Part shown: positions 1-11,083 of the stretch, piece after piece
Position numbering within the stretch: the first letter of the stretch is position 1
Layout: each line of letters starts with the position of its first letter
From: Castor canadensis
Lineage: Eukaryota; Chordata; Mammalia; Rodentia; Castoridae
Assembly (NCBI RefSeq): GCF_047511655.1
Contig: NC_133397.1
Coordinates: forward strand, 127,928,308 to 127,992,307
DNA: 64,000 bases
Direction: 5' to 3'
The notes under the pieces: generated by a model
Told to the model about the DNA's origin: nothing
What the model saw: only the letters and a program-made list of their open reading frames with translations
The model's database searches: none
Made by a program: the position numbers and the translations under genes

Positions 1-289
1 TAACTGATGAGTGGGGAGGGCCTGGGTGGTCCCAGAGTCAGGTGAATGTGGTTTGAGTTGTCTCTGAGCTCGGGTGTGGGTAACCTGCACACATTTGCAA
101 TTGGAAAGAAGGCTCAGAGAAAGAGAGGAGTGCTCAATCTGAAATGCAATATTAAGTCATATTTGCTCTAAGAGTCCCGATTCCCTAATTCTTGCCTGCC
201 TCAAAAGGTAAGCTGCCTGCTGACTTAATTTTCTTCTTCCTAAGATGTTTTCCTCAAAGGCTACTTAAGGTGCTCCAAACTTGAATTTC

Positions 290-341
290 TATCTATCTAT
301 CATCTACCTATCTGTCTGTCTGTCTGTCTATCATCTATCAC
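290..341. repeat. TATC/TGTC tetranucleotide microsatellite
   Basis: Interrupted run of ATCT and GTCT four-base units, ending in a short CCA run. It is a simple repeat of about 50 bases and is likely to vary in length between individuals. Confidence 0.9.
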
Positions 342-344
342 CAC

Positions 345-1158
345 CACCGTATATGAGTGACTATTTGTGTATGTGAGCGTGCATTACCCTCTGTGAACTT
401 GGTCTCTCACTTGGGGTCAGCTTACTTTCTAGGATGCGCGTTAGCTGTCGGGAGACAAGGCTGGTAGAGTAAAGCACACTCAGTGCTGGATTTCAGCTTA
501 GGATGGGGCCACAGCAGCTCTGGGACCGAAGCATTTCCAGATGTGAGTTAATACTGCAGGAGCGCATGTCAGGATGCTTAGTCCCCAGGCCTAAACTCCT
601 CATTTCAGAGGTCATTTCCTGCCATTTGCCCCAACGTGCTAAATACAAAAGCTGAGCACTGGTGAAGGACAGAGAAAGGTCGCTTACTGTGTGGAAAGGG
701 AGCAGTTGAGCCCATCTTCAGCCATCTGCCCTGAACACACATTTGCCTTAGGTTAAACAGGAGGAGGAATTGGGGGCAGGGCTGAGAGGTTTGCAGTGGC
801 TAAACAGTCCCAGTCCCAGTCTTAGGTGGTCTGGCAGTCACAAGGGATCACTGTCTCAGATTGGTCAGGTGGGGCCTTGTTATAATGAGAGTCATTGCTG
901 CCTGGCAGGTGGTCTGGTCCTTCCTGGATTCTAAGATGGTAGTAAAGTGACTACAGGAGAGACTGGCTCAGGGCAGGGGACACAGATACATCATGAAGGC
1001 TGGGATGCCTGGCTCGTGTCCTGTCTTCAGTTACTTTCTGGGCTCAAGTAAGAAGCCAGTGCTCCCCAGCAAAAGCAGCTCTTAAGTTCCAGCGACAGAG
1101 CACAGCTGCCGCCACAGAGGGTCCTGCACAGAGCATGGTGGTCTGGTCTCAGGTGTGC
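345..1158. other. Unassigned sequence left of the LTR
   Basis: No open frame with recognisable domains and no repeat family I can name. The part next to 1159 could be internal retroviral sequence or plain flank. No clear tRNA primer-binding site is visible beside the LTR end, which favours flank. Confidence 0.4.
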
Positions 1159-1668
1159 TGTCATAGTTGCCAGGGACTTTGTCTTGAGCAATGGAAGAAT
1201 GAAAGTCACGGACAACAGGTGAACAAAAGAGCAGTTTTATTTAAGTAGAGGAGAGGAAAGAGTAGAAAAGCTCCCGTGTACGTTCAAGGGGTCTCAGAGC
1301 CCTCAAGGCTCTTTGTCTAGAGGTTTTTATAGGAATTTTATTTTCTGGTTGAAGGGGAGCTGATTGTGTCTCTGTGTTACAGTCAATTTAGGGGGTGTAC
1401 ATCTGTGCCAGTCCATGGGCATCACTGGGGCACTGTGCATGCCCCCCTTTCCCTTACCAACAGCCCTGAGGTCCAGTGCATCGGCTGGGCATCCTATCAG
1501 GGCATGGCTCATGTACCATGTATAAGTCTCGGCAGTTTCAACACCTGGGTGAGTGGTTTCAAGACTCCCTGGATTCTGTACGCCTATTTATCTCATCTCT
1601 GTGTCCCTGGTAACTTTCCATCTAGTCCCTATCCCTGCTCTGCCTGACCAAATTTCCTGTGGTTGACA
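1159..1668 (-). mobile_element. Candidate solo retroviral LTR, minus strand
   Basis: Read on the minus strand this 510-base block starts TGTCA and ends TGACA, a perfect 5-base terminal inverted repeat of the TG...CA type expected of LTRs. A TATAAAAA box lies at 1331-1324 and an AATAAA polyadenylation signal at 1241-1236, so promoter, R region and a U5 of about 60 bases fall in the right order. No target-site duplication is obvious and no gag, pol or env homology is seen beside it, so it is probably a solo LTR. The class is uncertain; the layout resembles ERV1-type LTRs. Confidence 0.6.
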
Positions 1669-1750
1669 TGTTTACTTTTAAAGCATAATATTTCAGAGAC
1701 AAATAGCATTAAAATGAAATAGTTTTAAGTAGTAGATATGTGTGCCTTAC

Positions 1751-1943
1751 TTTTTTTTTATCCTGGTATTGGGGTTTGTACTCAGGGCCTTCACCTTGAG
1801 CCATTCCACCAGCCCTTTTTTGTGTGGGATTTTTTTAAGATTAGGGTCTTGTGAACTATTTGCCCAGGCTGGCTTTGAACTGTGATCCTCCTGATCTCTG
1901 CCCGACTAGCCAGGATGATAGGCGTGAGCCACCGGCTCCAGCT
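1751..1943 (-). mobile_element. ID/B1 composite SINE, minus strand
   Basis: A T-rich tail is followed by the reverse complement of the ID unit (gtttgtactcagggcct, with an internal deletion of the 'tagcaagc' part) and then a reverse B1-like monomer with tgcccaggctggctttgaac and gtgagccacc. It is a non-autonomous retroposon presumably copied by L1. Confidence 0.85.
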
Positions 1944-2540
1944 TGCCTCACCTTACTTAAGGACAGAAGGTCATTGTTAGGAGCGTACATTACTGCACCT
2001 GCACCGGGTTGGCACAGTTGAGGACAGTCGGGAGCCCTTTGGTGCTGGGCAGGCCGTTTGCCCAGGGCAGTGCAGACACCCAGCGTCCTCTGCCTTGAGC
2101 TCACCCCGGGGTCCTCTTGTTCTTGCATCTTTGTCTCTTGCGACTCCCAACACATTTCTGCTGTCGAACGTTTATTCCTCATGCCTTCTATTCTTTTCCA
2201 TTTCCTTCCATCTTTCATACTGAATTTTATCCTTTGAGATTCTTTATTTTTAGAACCATTTCTAAGCAGTGACAATCTCTTCCCTTTTGTTATTAAGAAC
2301 ATTAAATAAATGTCTCCTCCCCCATCCTTTCTTTATCTTTTGATGATTTACTGTTTATTTCAAAAAGCATACAGCTGAAGATTTAAAAATCGTATGAATA
2401 TTGAAACCGCTACTAAAAAGAAACAGCACAAAACCAAAAACATCTTTCACTCTGCAATGCATACAACAACTAGAATTATGTCTCACTCATATCTGGGCTC
2501 CCCATTCCATGGGTTTATAATGTATTTTATTTCTTAATTG
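1944..2540. other. Unassigned sequence
   Basis: The left half is GC-rich and the right half AT-rich. I see no gene, RNA or named repeat. A 148-codon open frame on the minus strand covers part of it but shows no domain and starts inside the neighbouring SINE flank. Confidence 0.4.
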
Positions 2541-2632
2541 ATTTTTTGGTGGTGCTGGAGTTTGAACTCAGGGCCTGGCACTTGGCTAGGCAGGCAGGCA
2601 GGCGCTCTACCGCTTGAGCCATGGTACCACAT
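2541..2632 (-). mobile_element. ID-like SINE unit, minus strand
   Basis: Reverse ID sequence, tgctggagtttgaactcag ... ctctaccgcttgagcca, with a small CAGG expansion where 'gctaggcagg' would lie. Single tRNA-derived unit without a B1 part. Confidence 0.88.
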
Positions 2633-3729
2633 GGGCCACTGTAACATTTCATTACAGCTTTCACCTGCATGTCTTTAGCTGTTCTTGGGTTTTCTAACCG
2701 ACTCTTGGGATGAAGCTTTTCTGGGTGCTTCTGGGTTGGCAGAGGTTCTGGAAGGTGAAGAGCAGCTGAGGCTGGAGTGTAGGTCATGCATGACCTACTG
2801 ACCAGTAAGAGAGACCAAGTGTTCATCCACTGCTTTAGGGAGGCGGTGAGTGCTTTCAGATGGTCGTGCTGCCTTGCTGTTCTAGCTTGCAAAGATCTTT
2901 TGCTACCAAAATGCTAAAGGGACCTCCATAGTCCATGACAGGGATAATCTATCCAGCAGGGCCACGTGCCTTGTGGTGACCAGCAAACTCCCACTTCCCT
3001 GGGCAAAGTAGAGCAACAGGGGAGACTGACTCCCTCCCCAATATCTTACTCAGAACTAGCAGCACACACACCTGGCTAGGTGGGAAGACAGAGGCATCAA
3101 GGGGTCTGAGGGGAGGGTCCCTCCTCAAATATTGACCCTAGCTGGGCACCTGACTCACCTCACCCAGTCCCAACCTTGCTCTGGGGACTTTGAAATGTCC
3201 TTCCTCCAGACACTCAGAATTCAACCCAGAAGATGGAGCCAGATAGCTTTAAACAGAGTACAGCACCTCAGTTCTAAGTGGGTAGTAGCCAGATTGTAAA
3301 ATGACTTACAGAACTGGCATGGTTGTCGTAGGCAAAGCTTTTGCTGGCTGTTTAGTTAAAGGAGAATTGATCCAGGATTTCTCACCTATCCTACACAAAA
3401 TCCTATTGTGCCTGGATGTTCATTCTCCAAGGAATCGGGAGGACATAATGAGGAGTTAAAGTGGAGGTTAGAGAAGGGGGAGCAGACAGACAGACAGATA
3501 GAAAGGAAGGCACAAGTTACCAGGAGTGATGAGAAGGAAGACTGGACACACAAGGCCCCCCGTGCTGGGAAAGGTGAACCTGGGAGCATGGGACGTCTTT
3601 CAAAATTGATTCATACCTGATGCAACTTCAGACCTCAGCTGGTGGGATTATTTTGTGGGATAGAAATCTCAGCAAAATAGTCTTAAAATTTATCAGAGTG
3701 TATATTTGGGCAAGAACTCAAGTTTGTCT
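2633..3729. other. Unassigned sequence
   Basis: No repeat family or coding signal recognised. A short CAGA run lies near 3485-3500. Short open frames on both strands have no recognisable content. Confidence 0.4.
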
Positions 3730-3819
3730 TGTTTTGGTGCAGGGGGTTGAACCTGGGGCGTCGTACATGCTAGGCACACATGCTACGCACACACTGCACA
3801 CTGAGCTGCACCCCAGCAT
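3730..3819 (-). mobile_element. Old ID-type SINE, minus strand
   Basis: Degenerate reverse ID unit, gtgcagggggttgaacctgg ... gagctgcaccccagc. The 'ccccagc' end is closer to an older, general rodent ID form than to the lineage form common elsewhere in the window. Confidence 0.65.
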
Positions 3820-4357
3820 CACTCATGAAATCTGAAGGGGACCCTGGGGGTCCCTGAGGACTGGGGTTAGTGCAAGCTACGGGAACGACAGGTGCAGATC
3901 CCTTGGCCTTGGTGTGCTGCCTGTTACGTGTACAAGAATTCAGTACCTATCATAAAGAGAAAGGGTTTGTAAATAATGAATAAATAAAATGAAGCCTTGT
4001 GAAAAAATCTGCGCATAGATATACCAAAGGAGTAATAAACAGGACTTTAAATCATAGATAAGGAGAACGAGGAAGAATAAGAGGAAGAATTTCTATAGGT
4101 TCTCATACCATGCCCCAAATACATTCCTGATGAATGGAACTCACAGAGACAGCTTTTAATGCTGAAATTCCAGAAGATGAAGGGCTGGGTTTCCAAGTGA
4201 CACAAGAATTACCCAGGAAGATGCTTGACTTGAGAACATAAATTTGCACAAAAAAAACCCAGAAAAGTGAGCAAAGGAAAGAACAGACCAATTCACAAAG
4301 GAAGATGTGCAAACTTACAGAAAAAAAAGTATTTGGAGAAAACCCAACTCCAGGTCT

Positions 4358-4475
4358 CTTTTTTTTTTGAGATGAGGTCTCAGGTTGCCCAGGCTGGCCT
4401 CAAACTCAAGTTCCTCCTCCTGCCTATGCCTCCCTAGGAGCTGGGATTATAGAAGTGAAACACTGTGCTGGGCTT
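4358..4475 (-). mobile_element. B1-like SINE, minus strand
   Basis: A T-run, then gagatgaggtctcaggttgcccaggctggcctcaaactcaag in shortened form, then gctgggattatag. This is a reverse 7SL-derived B1 monomer of about 118 bases without an ID unit. Confidence 0.88.
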
Positions 4476-4736
4476 CAGCCCAACATGAAAATGAAGATGT
4501 CCGGGATATATCGCTCACTGACATAAACATCCGATACATGCGTATTTGCAAAATAAAATGGCCTGGCCGTGAGCAGGGTGGAGGAGCTGGATGTTCTCAG
4601 GTGTGGGAGAAGTTGTGAGCAGGTGGATCCTCACATCTCGCCCTCTCTCTCTGCCTCAACCCATGGGAATAAACCCAAGTTCCCCCAAATGAATTATAGA
4701 AACAGGGTAAGAACCCGTTCTAGAGTTTGAAATCTG

Positions 4737-4890
4737 CTCTGTCCCCCCCTGGTTTTGTGAAGTTGAACAAGCTACTTACTAACTTTCAAGGACTCAGTTT
4801 TCTTATTTATAAAAGGTGTAATCACACCTGCCTCTTTGCTGTAGAAATTAAAGATTTAGGGCTGATATTACTAAGTATTCAATAATACTT
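4737..4890 (+). mobile_element. MIR fragment, plus strand
   Basis: Contains the MIR 3' pattern: gaagttgaacaagctactta, then ctcagttttctta, then a 'taaaaggtgtaat' equivalent of the 'taaaatgggg' block. Ancient tRNA-derived SINE mobilised by L2 long before rodents arose. Confidence 0.75.
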
Positions 4891-5111
4891 GTTAACTTTT
4901 CTTATTTTCCTTTTTACCCTAATGTTCCTACTTAAGAGTAGTTTGCTTTTATAAACTGCTTTGGGTCACTTTTGGAATGAGGGGACAGATACGTTAATAC
5001 ACACTGCCACTGATTTCCTAAAAGCTGCGTCACCTTGTCACCTCCAACGGAGACTTGTAATTGGATGATGGAGTCGGTTGTGCACACCGACACCTGTCTG
5101 CAGAGGTCGTG

Positions 5112-5525
5112 AGCTCATGACCTTTGACACAGCAATCTCATTTTGGGGGGATCCTGAAACAGTTTTGCATCCATGAAAAGCCTACAAATTCCACTTATAT
5201 TAGTTAAAACTCGAAAACAATCGGAATATTCTTTAAAAGAGAAATGCCTGAATGATTCACTCCAGACAAGTTCATCCGGTCATTACAACGTTTTTGAATG
5301 TGACATGGTGGTAGGACATGTGCCTCTGATGTAACACCGGGGGACAAAGCATTTTGCTCACTTGTGTTTGTAACACAACTACAGCCACCCTAAGATAACG
5401 GTACGAAGAAAAGCACTGGAAGGAAAATTACTCGGGCAGCAATAATGACTGTGAGAGGAAAACAATGGGTGATTTTTAATCTTTTTTCCATGATTTTCTG
5501 TAATTTCCCATTTTCGTTAACAGTG
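5112..5525 (+). mobile_element. Old L1 (L1ME-type) 3' end, plus strand
   Basis: Begins with gacctttgacacagcaatct, the tail of L1 ORF2 in old L1M elements. It ends with the typical 3' UTR stretch aaaagcactggaaggaaaat ... atgggtgatttttaatc ... tttctgtaatttccc. The protein part is short and broken. Family placement within L1ME is by recollection. Confidence 0.68.
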
Positions 5526-6833
5526 TGTCTCCCCGCCCACACACGAGGCCATGTCAGGCCTGTCTGTACTTCACGGGGGAAGAGAAGGGACAGCTCAGCT
5601 TGCCCTGCTTTCTCTGGGCAGAATGTCACCATCTGGGCAGCATGTCATCATTTTAGAGGGATGCTATGGTGTATAGGGCGGTGTTGTGACAGGGGTCACT
5701 TTGGATCTGCACAGTAGTGCAATTGGCTCTTGCCTTAGACTGATGAGGTGATGGAGAGCAGGAGAGAGAGAGATGGGGGTGCAGACTCTGACCAGCCGCA
5801 GAAGTTCCAGAAAGCCCCAAATCAGGGGAATGGAGTTCCAGAACAGAGTCCATTGCTTGATTGGGCAAAACTCCTGCCAGCCCCATCTCCTTAAAGAAGG
5901 AAGCAGAACCCAGTTGGAATAGGATGGTATGCGGTTTGTGTTTTAGTGTTGTTTTGAACCTGAGCTCATCAGATTAAGGACATTTTAGAACCCTACATTT
6001 GAATTACATACTTTTAACTGTCTTGTCTCTTTCTGATCGAAATATAAAAGGCGAGAATTGACACTCACCAGTAATTGCAGTAACACTGTTTCCACCTGAA
6101 AACAGTTAGGAAAGGCACAATTGTGCGTTTGAGAGGTGGTTTCATCGGAACAAATTCCCAGCAGAGAAACAGGTCACCTCAAGGGCTCCTTGAGTCCTGG
6201 AAGTAAACCCACCGCAGCCGGAGAGCGTTGCTTTGCCTTCTAGAGGTTTCTAAAGTTTGTGCCTTGACCCACTGTGAGAAATACTCTTTATACATCAATC
6301 CTGTACGCAGATCAATGCACACGGATCCTGTGTACACATGCACACAGACCAAGCAAAGTTTACTACTTCCCTGACTAGATTCAATTCATTCTGTTTCTTT
6401 CCTCTTCCTTTCTTTTCCTTTTCAAAAAAAAAACTTTTTTAAAGAAAATACCAGATACGGTCTACTATGTTAATTTCCTGATCCACGAACGGTCAGTAAG
6501 TCACTGAAAAACTCTGTGAGCACGTACGCACCTCGTTCTTTCAAATACCCATGTGTCTGACCAGCTGAGACAACGGACAGCGATTGCCTCTTCAATTACC
6601 AGAGAGGCTGACCCCTTGGATCATCAGAGTTTTGGAAAGATTAAACTGAAGCTCATTAGTTTTTGTGTGTATTAGAATTTTTAAAAAGAATCCTTTAATT
6701 TCTTGTCCAAATAGTCTCTAGAGACTGGGTCGGGTGTCAGAATGTGTGGCCCATGCTGAGGACGAGCAAGCTGTGGATGGTTACAGTAAATTAAAGGTTT
6801 GTGTGGTGATGTTCATGACAGACTTGCCTGTTG
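5526..6833. other. Unassigned sequence
   Basis: I recognise no gene or named repeat. A poly(A)/poly(T) stretch near 6422-6445 might mark an old retroposon end but its body cannot be named. Confidence 0.4.
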
Positions 6834-6838
6834 AGAGG

Positions 6839-6876
<38 letters not shown>

Positions 6877-6888
6877 GGAGGGAGAGGG
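6834..6888. repeat. (GA)n / polypurine tract
   Basis: About 55 bases of nearly pure GA repeat passing into GGGAGG units. Polypurine tracts like this can form triplex DNA and vary in length. Confidence 0.92.
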
Positions 6889-8184
6889 ACTTTGAACTTG
6901 CTGTTTATTCTGAAATGTACTTGAAAGGCACTTAAATAAAAAATATGAGCTTTCTAAAATGGTTTTGCTCAGTAGTAAGAGTTGAGCACATCACCTGTAC
7001 GAGTGACTTTATTCAAGTCCTCTATTTTTGCAAGCCTCCTGTGAGCCTTCCTGTTCCCATCCACGGAAGGAGCAGGAGGGGAGCCACAGGCCCTCAAATT
7101 TATGCATGAAAATGACTAACACCGGGATCCACGTGGTCATCTCGTCATCACATGATTTAGAAATGAGACCCCTCAAAAGCCTGATTCTGATGTCTGCGCT
7201 GTATGGTTCATTTGTGGTCATTTTTTATTATTATACAAAAAAGCAACAAGAAAATCTGGAAGGTCTTTTAGCTGAGTTCACACAGCCTGAGCCCTTTAAA
7301 CCCCACATATTTTCAAAAATCCCAGCCATCTGAAGGTTAACTCAGGGTCAAGTGTGACATTAGAGAAGGGTTCTAATTTTGGTTATAGTCTGTTAGCTGC
7401 ACAGACCAGAGTGTCTACAATCCAGTGCTGATCTTTGTCTTACTCAGTGGTGAATTATAGCGTGGAAACTTACTTTGTGGACGTCTAGACTGTCATGGGT
7501 AAAATACGGTGGGTGGACCAGGGTGCTTGGTCTTCGAGTTCCATCAGTCAGAGAGTTCCAGTGCCTAAGGGACAGCACCGCTCTGGTGCTGACCCAGCAG
7601 TGGTCTCAGCTCCCTCCTGTGTCTTCCACAGTCTGCCACCCGTCTTTGTGGCACAGTGAGCAATGGCTTTTCAATAAGACAGAGCTATCTACATTACCGA
7701 CGCTGTTTCCTCGCAGAAACACACCACTTTCTGGCCCAAGGCAGTCTGGGAAAGCCTGGGGACTGTGGGTGACGATGGGCTGTGGTCTGCTGGCCTGAGC
7801 AGAGACCCCTGTGATTTCTGTCCTGAAAGCTCAAGGAGGCCATCCTGGGACAGCCCGCTTCCTCCTTCCCTCCCTCTCCTCACTTTGCTTCTCTTTTGTA
7901 CTTGGGTAGAAGGGACAGTCACAGGAGGCTCTCAGAAGACCAGCCTCTGTGCAGAGCAGGAGGTCTGCAGCATGTGTTATCCCTGGGGCCAGCAGAAGTG
8001 ACCGGTATAAACGAGTTCCAGAAAGAGTCAACAGACTGACACATGGTGTATGGCCAGGAGTCGCTGGTGTTGGGTAGAATGGGGCCATTGGTGTCCTCCA
8101 GGGGCTTCTGTCTTGTCAGCCATTGGTTACACCTGGCCATCCCCTGGTCTCCAAGTTCCTATACTGTGGTTCTCTATGGAGGGT
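6889..8184. other. Unassigned sequence
   Basis: The open frames of 60-107 codons overlap on both strands and none shows a domain. No repeat family recognised. Confidence 0.4.
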
Positions 8185-8332
8185 GCTGGGATAGAGAAAG
8201 CTTTGACCTTGAGCCAGTTATGTAACCTTTCATGCCTCAGTGGCATCTGTAGAATGGCAATGACATCTGACCTATTAGGTCTGTAAAGCACAGCACAGGG
8301 CATAGCCCCGAGCAGACACTTAATAAATGACA
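8185..8332 (+). mobile_element. MIR, plus strand
   Basis: Reads ccttgagccagttatgtaac, catgcctcagt, tagaatggcaatgac and acacttaataaatgac in order, which matches the MIR 3' half including its 'cacttaataaatg' end. Confidence 0.85.
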
Positions 8333-9816
8333 AGCCTGCAGAAGGAGCCAGGACCTCACACATCTAGCTGGATGTGCCTGAGACATCAGTCACAGCAGAG
8401 TGGCACATGGTCCCCGATAGCTTCTGCAGGGTGCAGTGCTTGTGGCCTGGCACACGGCTCTGGCAGAGACAGAGGAGGACAGTTATGGGTCCAGTTAAGA
8501 TAGATCAGATGTTCGATTCTTACCTGCCTCTCACCCAGCGCTTCCTATTGAGGAGAGGAGACGACCAGTCACCCAGGGAAAGAACACACCCAAGTCTAGA
8601 TGTCGCTCAGGCTCAGGTTATTGAAGGATAGACTTTCCTCTTGTCCATGGTCACCAGATGTCAACAATCCAGTCATCAAACCCAGACATCAGGTTTACAG
8701 GGTTGGAAAGTGGAAAACAAGAGAACCCTACATCCTGTGGGTCACATCCTGTTCACCATGACAGGAAGTGGGGCAGCCCCGAGACAATTGGGAAAACACG
8801 GTTCCAGGAGGGATTGCACACAACATGTGTGCGTGAGCTCCCGTTGCAATTCCTAAAGACACCAGAAATAAGACCCATAAATCCTGCTTGGTGAAATCCT
8901 CAAACTTCGTGTCAAGTGAAACTGGCTAAAAGCCAAGTGTTTCTCTTTGGTTCGACTGTGTCAGGCCTAAACTCATGCCCATCTAGGAAACATGTCCTAC
9001 GGGCCACCCGAGAACCGATGACGTGGGCACGGCGTGCTGCCTCCAGGAAGAGGGACGTAATGTTGGGAATTTCTCAGGACGGTCCCAGGGAGCAAAAGAT
9101 TGGGACTCTGTCCAGAGTGGGGAGGTTGTCGCTTCTCTTGACGGGAAGGGCTGGGTCAGACCCTGGGTACTAAGAGCACACTCCCCATTCAGGGCATGGC
9201 CTGTGTCCTTCCCTTGTCCTGCTGCCCCCTCTGAGAAAAGACTTTCTGGACTCAAGAATGGCAGATGTCCCCCATCCCTTTGCCTCCGCCTGTGTTCTGG
9301 GCACGAGGACGGCTGCTCAATGGCTCCCATGCAGCTTTCAGTGGGGAGGGGGTGAAGGAAAAAGTGGCCACCGTCTCTTGGGTTTTAGTGGACAATCAAC
9401 ACCCTCAGGAAGTTATCTGAGGGCCCCCACCCCGAGTCTGGACTTCTGGTAACTCAGAACAAGTGTTCTTCTTAGATAAGTCTAGCTTTCAGGATGCACA
9501 CACTCAGGTTTTTGCATTGCTGGTCCCAATCATGGTCATCAAGACAAAACATTTAAAAACCAAATGTTTTGCAATTGTTACTCAATAGTTTTCTGACTTT
9601 CTTCCTGCGGTTTTTTTTTTGGGGGGTGGGGGAATCTGTGTTAAGGATTCGCGCTGGGGATGGGCCACATTGTCTGGAGAGATTTCTTAGGGTCATCTGT
9701 GCACCATGGGACTGGAGAGGACGGAAGCTTCCAGGTAGGTAGGCATGCCAAAGGTGTCACCTGTCATCCAGTGAGTTCAGATTTTCAGATTTGGAAAAAA
9801 AATTTCAAAGAAAAAG
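8333..9816. other. Unassigned sequence
   Basis: Nothing nameable. A T/G homopolymer junction (poly-T then poly-G) sits at about 9611-9631. Overlapping 60-115 codon frames on both strands near 9.0-9.4 kb have no domain and are probably GC-rich chance frames. Confidence 0.4.
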
Positions 9817-9825
9817 AGATCTGAG

Positions 9826-10158
9826 AGCTGGGTGTGGTGGCTCACACCTGTAATCCTAGCTACATGGGAGGAGGAGATCAGGAGGATTGCAGTTGGAGGC
9901 CAGCCCAGGCAAAAAAGTTTGAGAGATCCCATCTCAGCCAATAAAAATTTGGGCATGATGGAGCATGCCAGTCCTATTTACAGGTAACCAGGAGGACCCT
10001 GGTCCACGTCAGATTGGGCATAAACACAAGACACCTAAAATACCTATCCCCAAAATACCTAAAGTGAAATGGGGGTGGGGGGACATGGTTCAAGTGGCAA
10101 GGAGCCTTCCCTAGCAAGCACCAGGCCCTGAGTTCAAATCCCAGTGCTACCAAAAAAA
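9826..10158 (+). mobile_element. Trimeric B1-B1-ID SINE, plus strand
   Basis: A first 7SL-like monomer (ctgggtgtggtggctcac) is followed by a second, diverged monomer (about 9950-10060) and then an ID unit ending gagttcaaatcccagtgcta and an A-run. Target-site duplication: agatctgag at 9817-9825 and agatctaag at 10159-10167, one mismatch. The duplication frames the whole 333-base unit and so shows that it moved as one element. Confidence 0.9.
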
Positions 10159-10167
10159 AGATCTAAG

Positions 10168-10499
10168 GTCTATGAAAGAATAGTAATAATTCTAATACTA
10201 CATATAATTTTATTCCAAAATACAATATTTTCACTCAACTGATTATTTTCTAACTCTCATGGTATGCAAATTTTTTACAGTCTCAGTATAATCATGAATG
10301 TTTTATATTCTCACCTAAATTCATGTATGCACATTTTTAAAGAAAGAACACACCAACAAGGCTGGCTTTTGGTGCTGCTGCATGAGCGGCAGAATAACCG
10401 CAGTGAGCTGTGGGTTCCTTTCTGGCTTTGCCTTGGAGGCCTTCAGAGGTTTAGCACTTCAATTAGTACAAAGAGAGGGCCGAAGCAATTCAGGTTATA
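10168..10499. other. Unassigned AT-rich sequence
   Basis: AT-rich stretch between a SINE and an L1 end. No named repeat or coding signal. Confidence 0.4.
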
Positions 10500-10863
10500 A
10501 CACTACATACATGGAAATGTCACAAGGATGCTCCCTGTAGAGCTATCCTGAACAAACAAATGTCTGTTTTCAAAAATGGAGAACAGGAAGAGAAAAAGGT
10601 CCTGTCTGGGTGTCGGCACCAGTAGGAGGAGGAGGATACAAGGAAAGGGTGTAGGAGGGTGAATATGGTGGAATATTATGCACTCATGTATGAAAATGGA
10701 AAAATGAGACCTGTTGAAACTGTTCCAGGAATGGGGTAAGGGGAGACAGGAGAGAATGATGGACAAGGCAAATTCACCTCTGGCATATTGTAAGAACTTT
10801 GGTAAATGTCACAATGCAACTCCCATACAACAATGACATGATGACAAAAATAAATAAAAATTT
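10500..10863 (+). mobile_element. Lineage-type L1 3' UTR, plus strand
   Basis: Contains a gagaacaggaagagaaaaagg block, a purine-rich middle, gagacctgttgaaactgttc and the terminal motif attgtaagaactttggtaaa followed by an A-rich tail. The same terminal motif recurs at 39557-39650. ORF2 is missing, so this is a strongly 5'-truncated copy. Confidence 0.75.
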
Positions 10864-11083
10864 GGAGCCTGGTGTGGTGGCTCACACCTGTAATCCTAGC
10901 TACTTGGGAGGCTGAGATTTGGAGGATGGCAGTTTGAGGCCATCCCAGGCAAATACTTCATGAGATTCCCCATCTCTAAAACAGCCAGACCAAAAAGGAC
11001 TGGAGGTATGGCTCAGTGGCAGAGCACCTGCTTTGCAAGCACAAAGCCCTAAGTTCAACCCCCATTCCCACCAAAAAAAAAAA
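10864..11083 (+). mobile_element. B1-ID dimeric SINE, plus strand
   Basis: Starts gagcctggtgtggtggctca, has the B1 centre gtttgaggccatcccaggc, then an ID unit with ggtatggctcagtggcagag, and ends in a pure A-run. It sits immediately after the L1 tail. Confidence 0.92.

Noticed and set aside
2541..2632. tRNA-like sequences as tRNA genes (this and other ID copies)
   Set aside because: These are tRNA-derived SINE units with A-rich tails and target duplications, and they lack a complete cloverleaf.
9640..9730. Second MER20-like piece (attgtctggagagatttctt)
   Set aside because: Only one short word matches; the order of the other MER20 blocks is absent.
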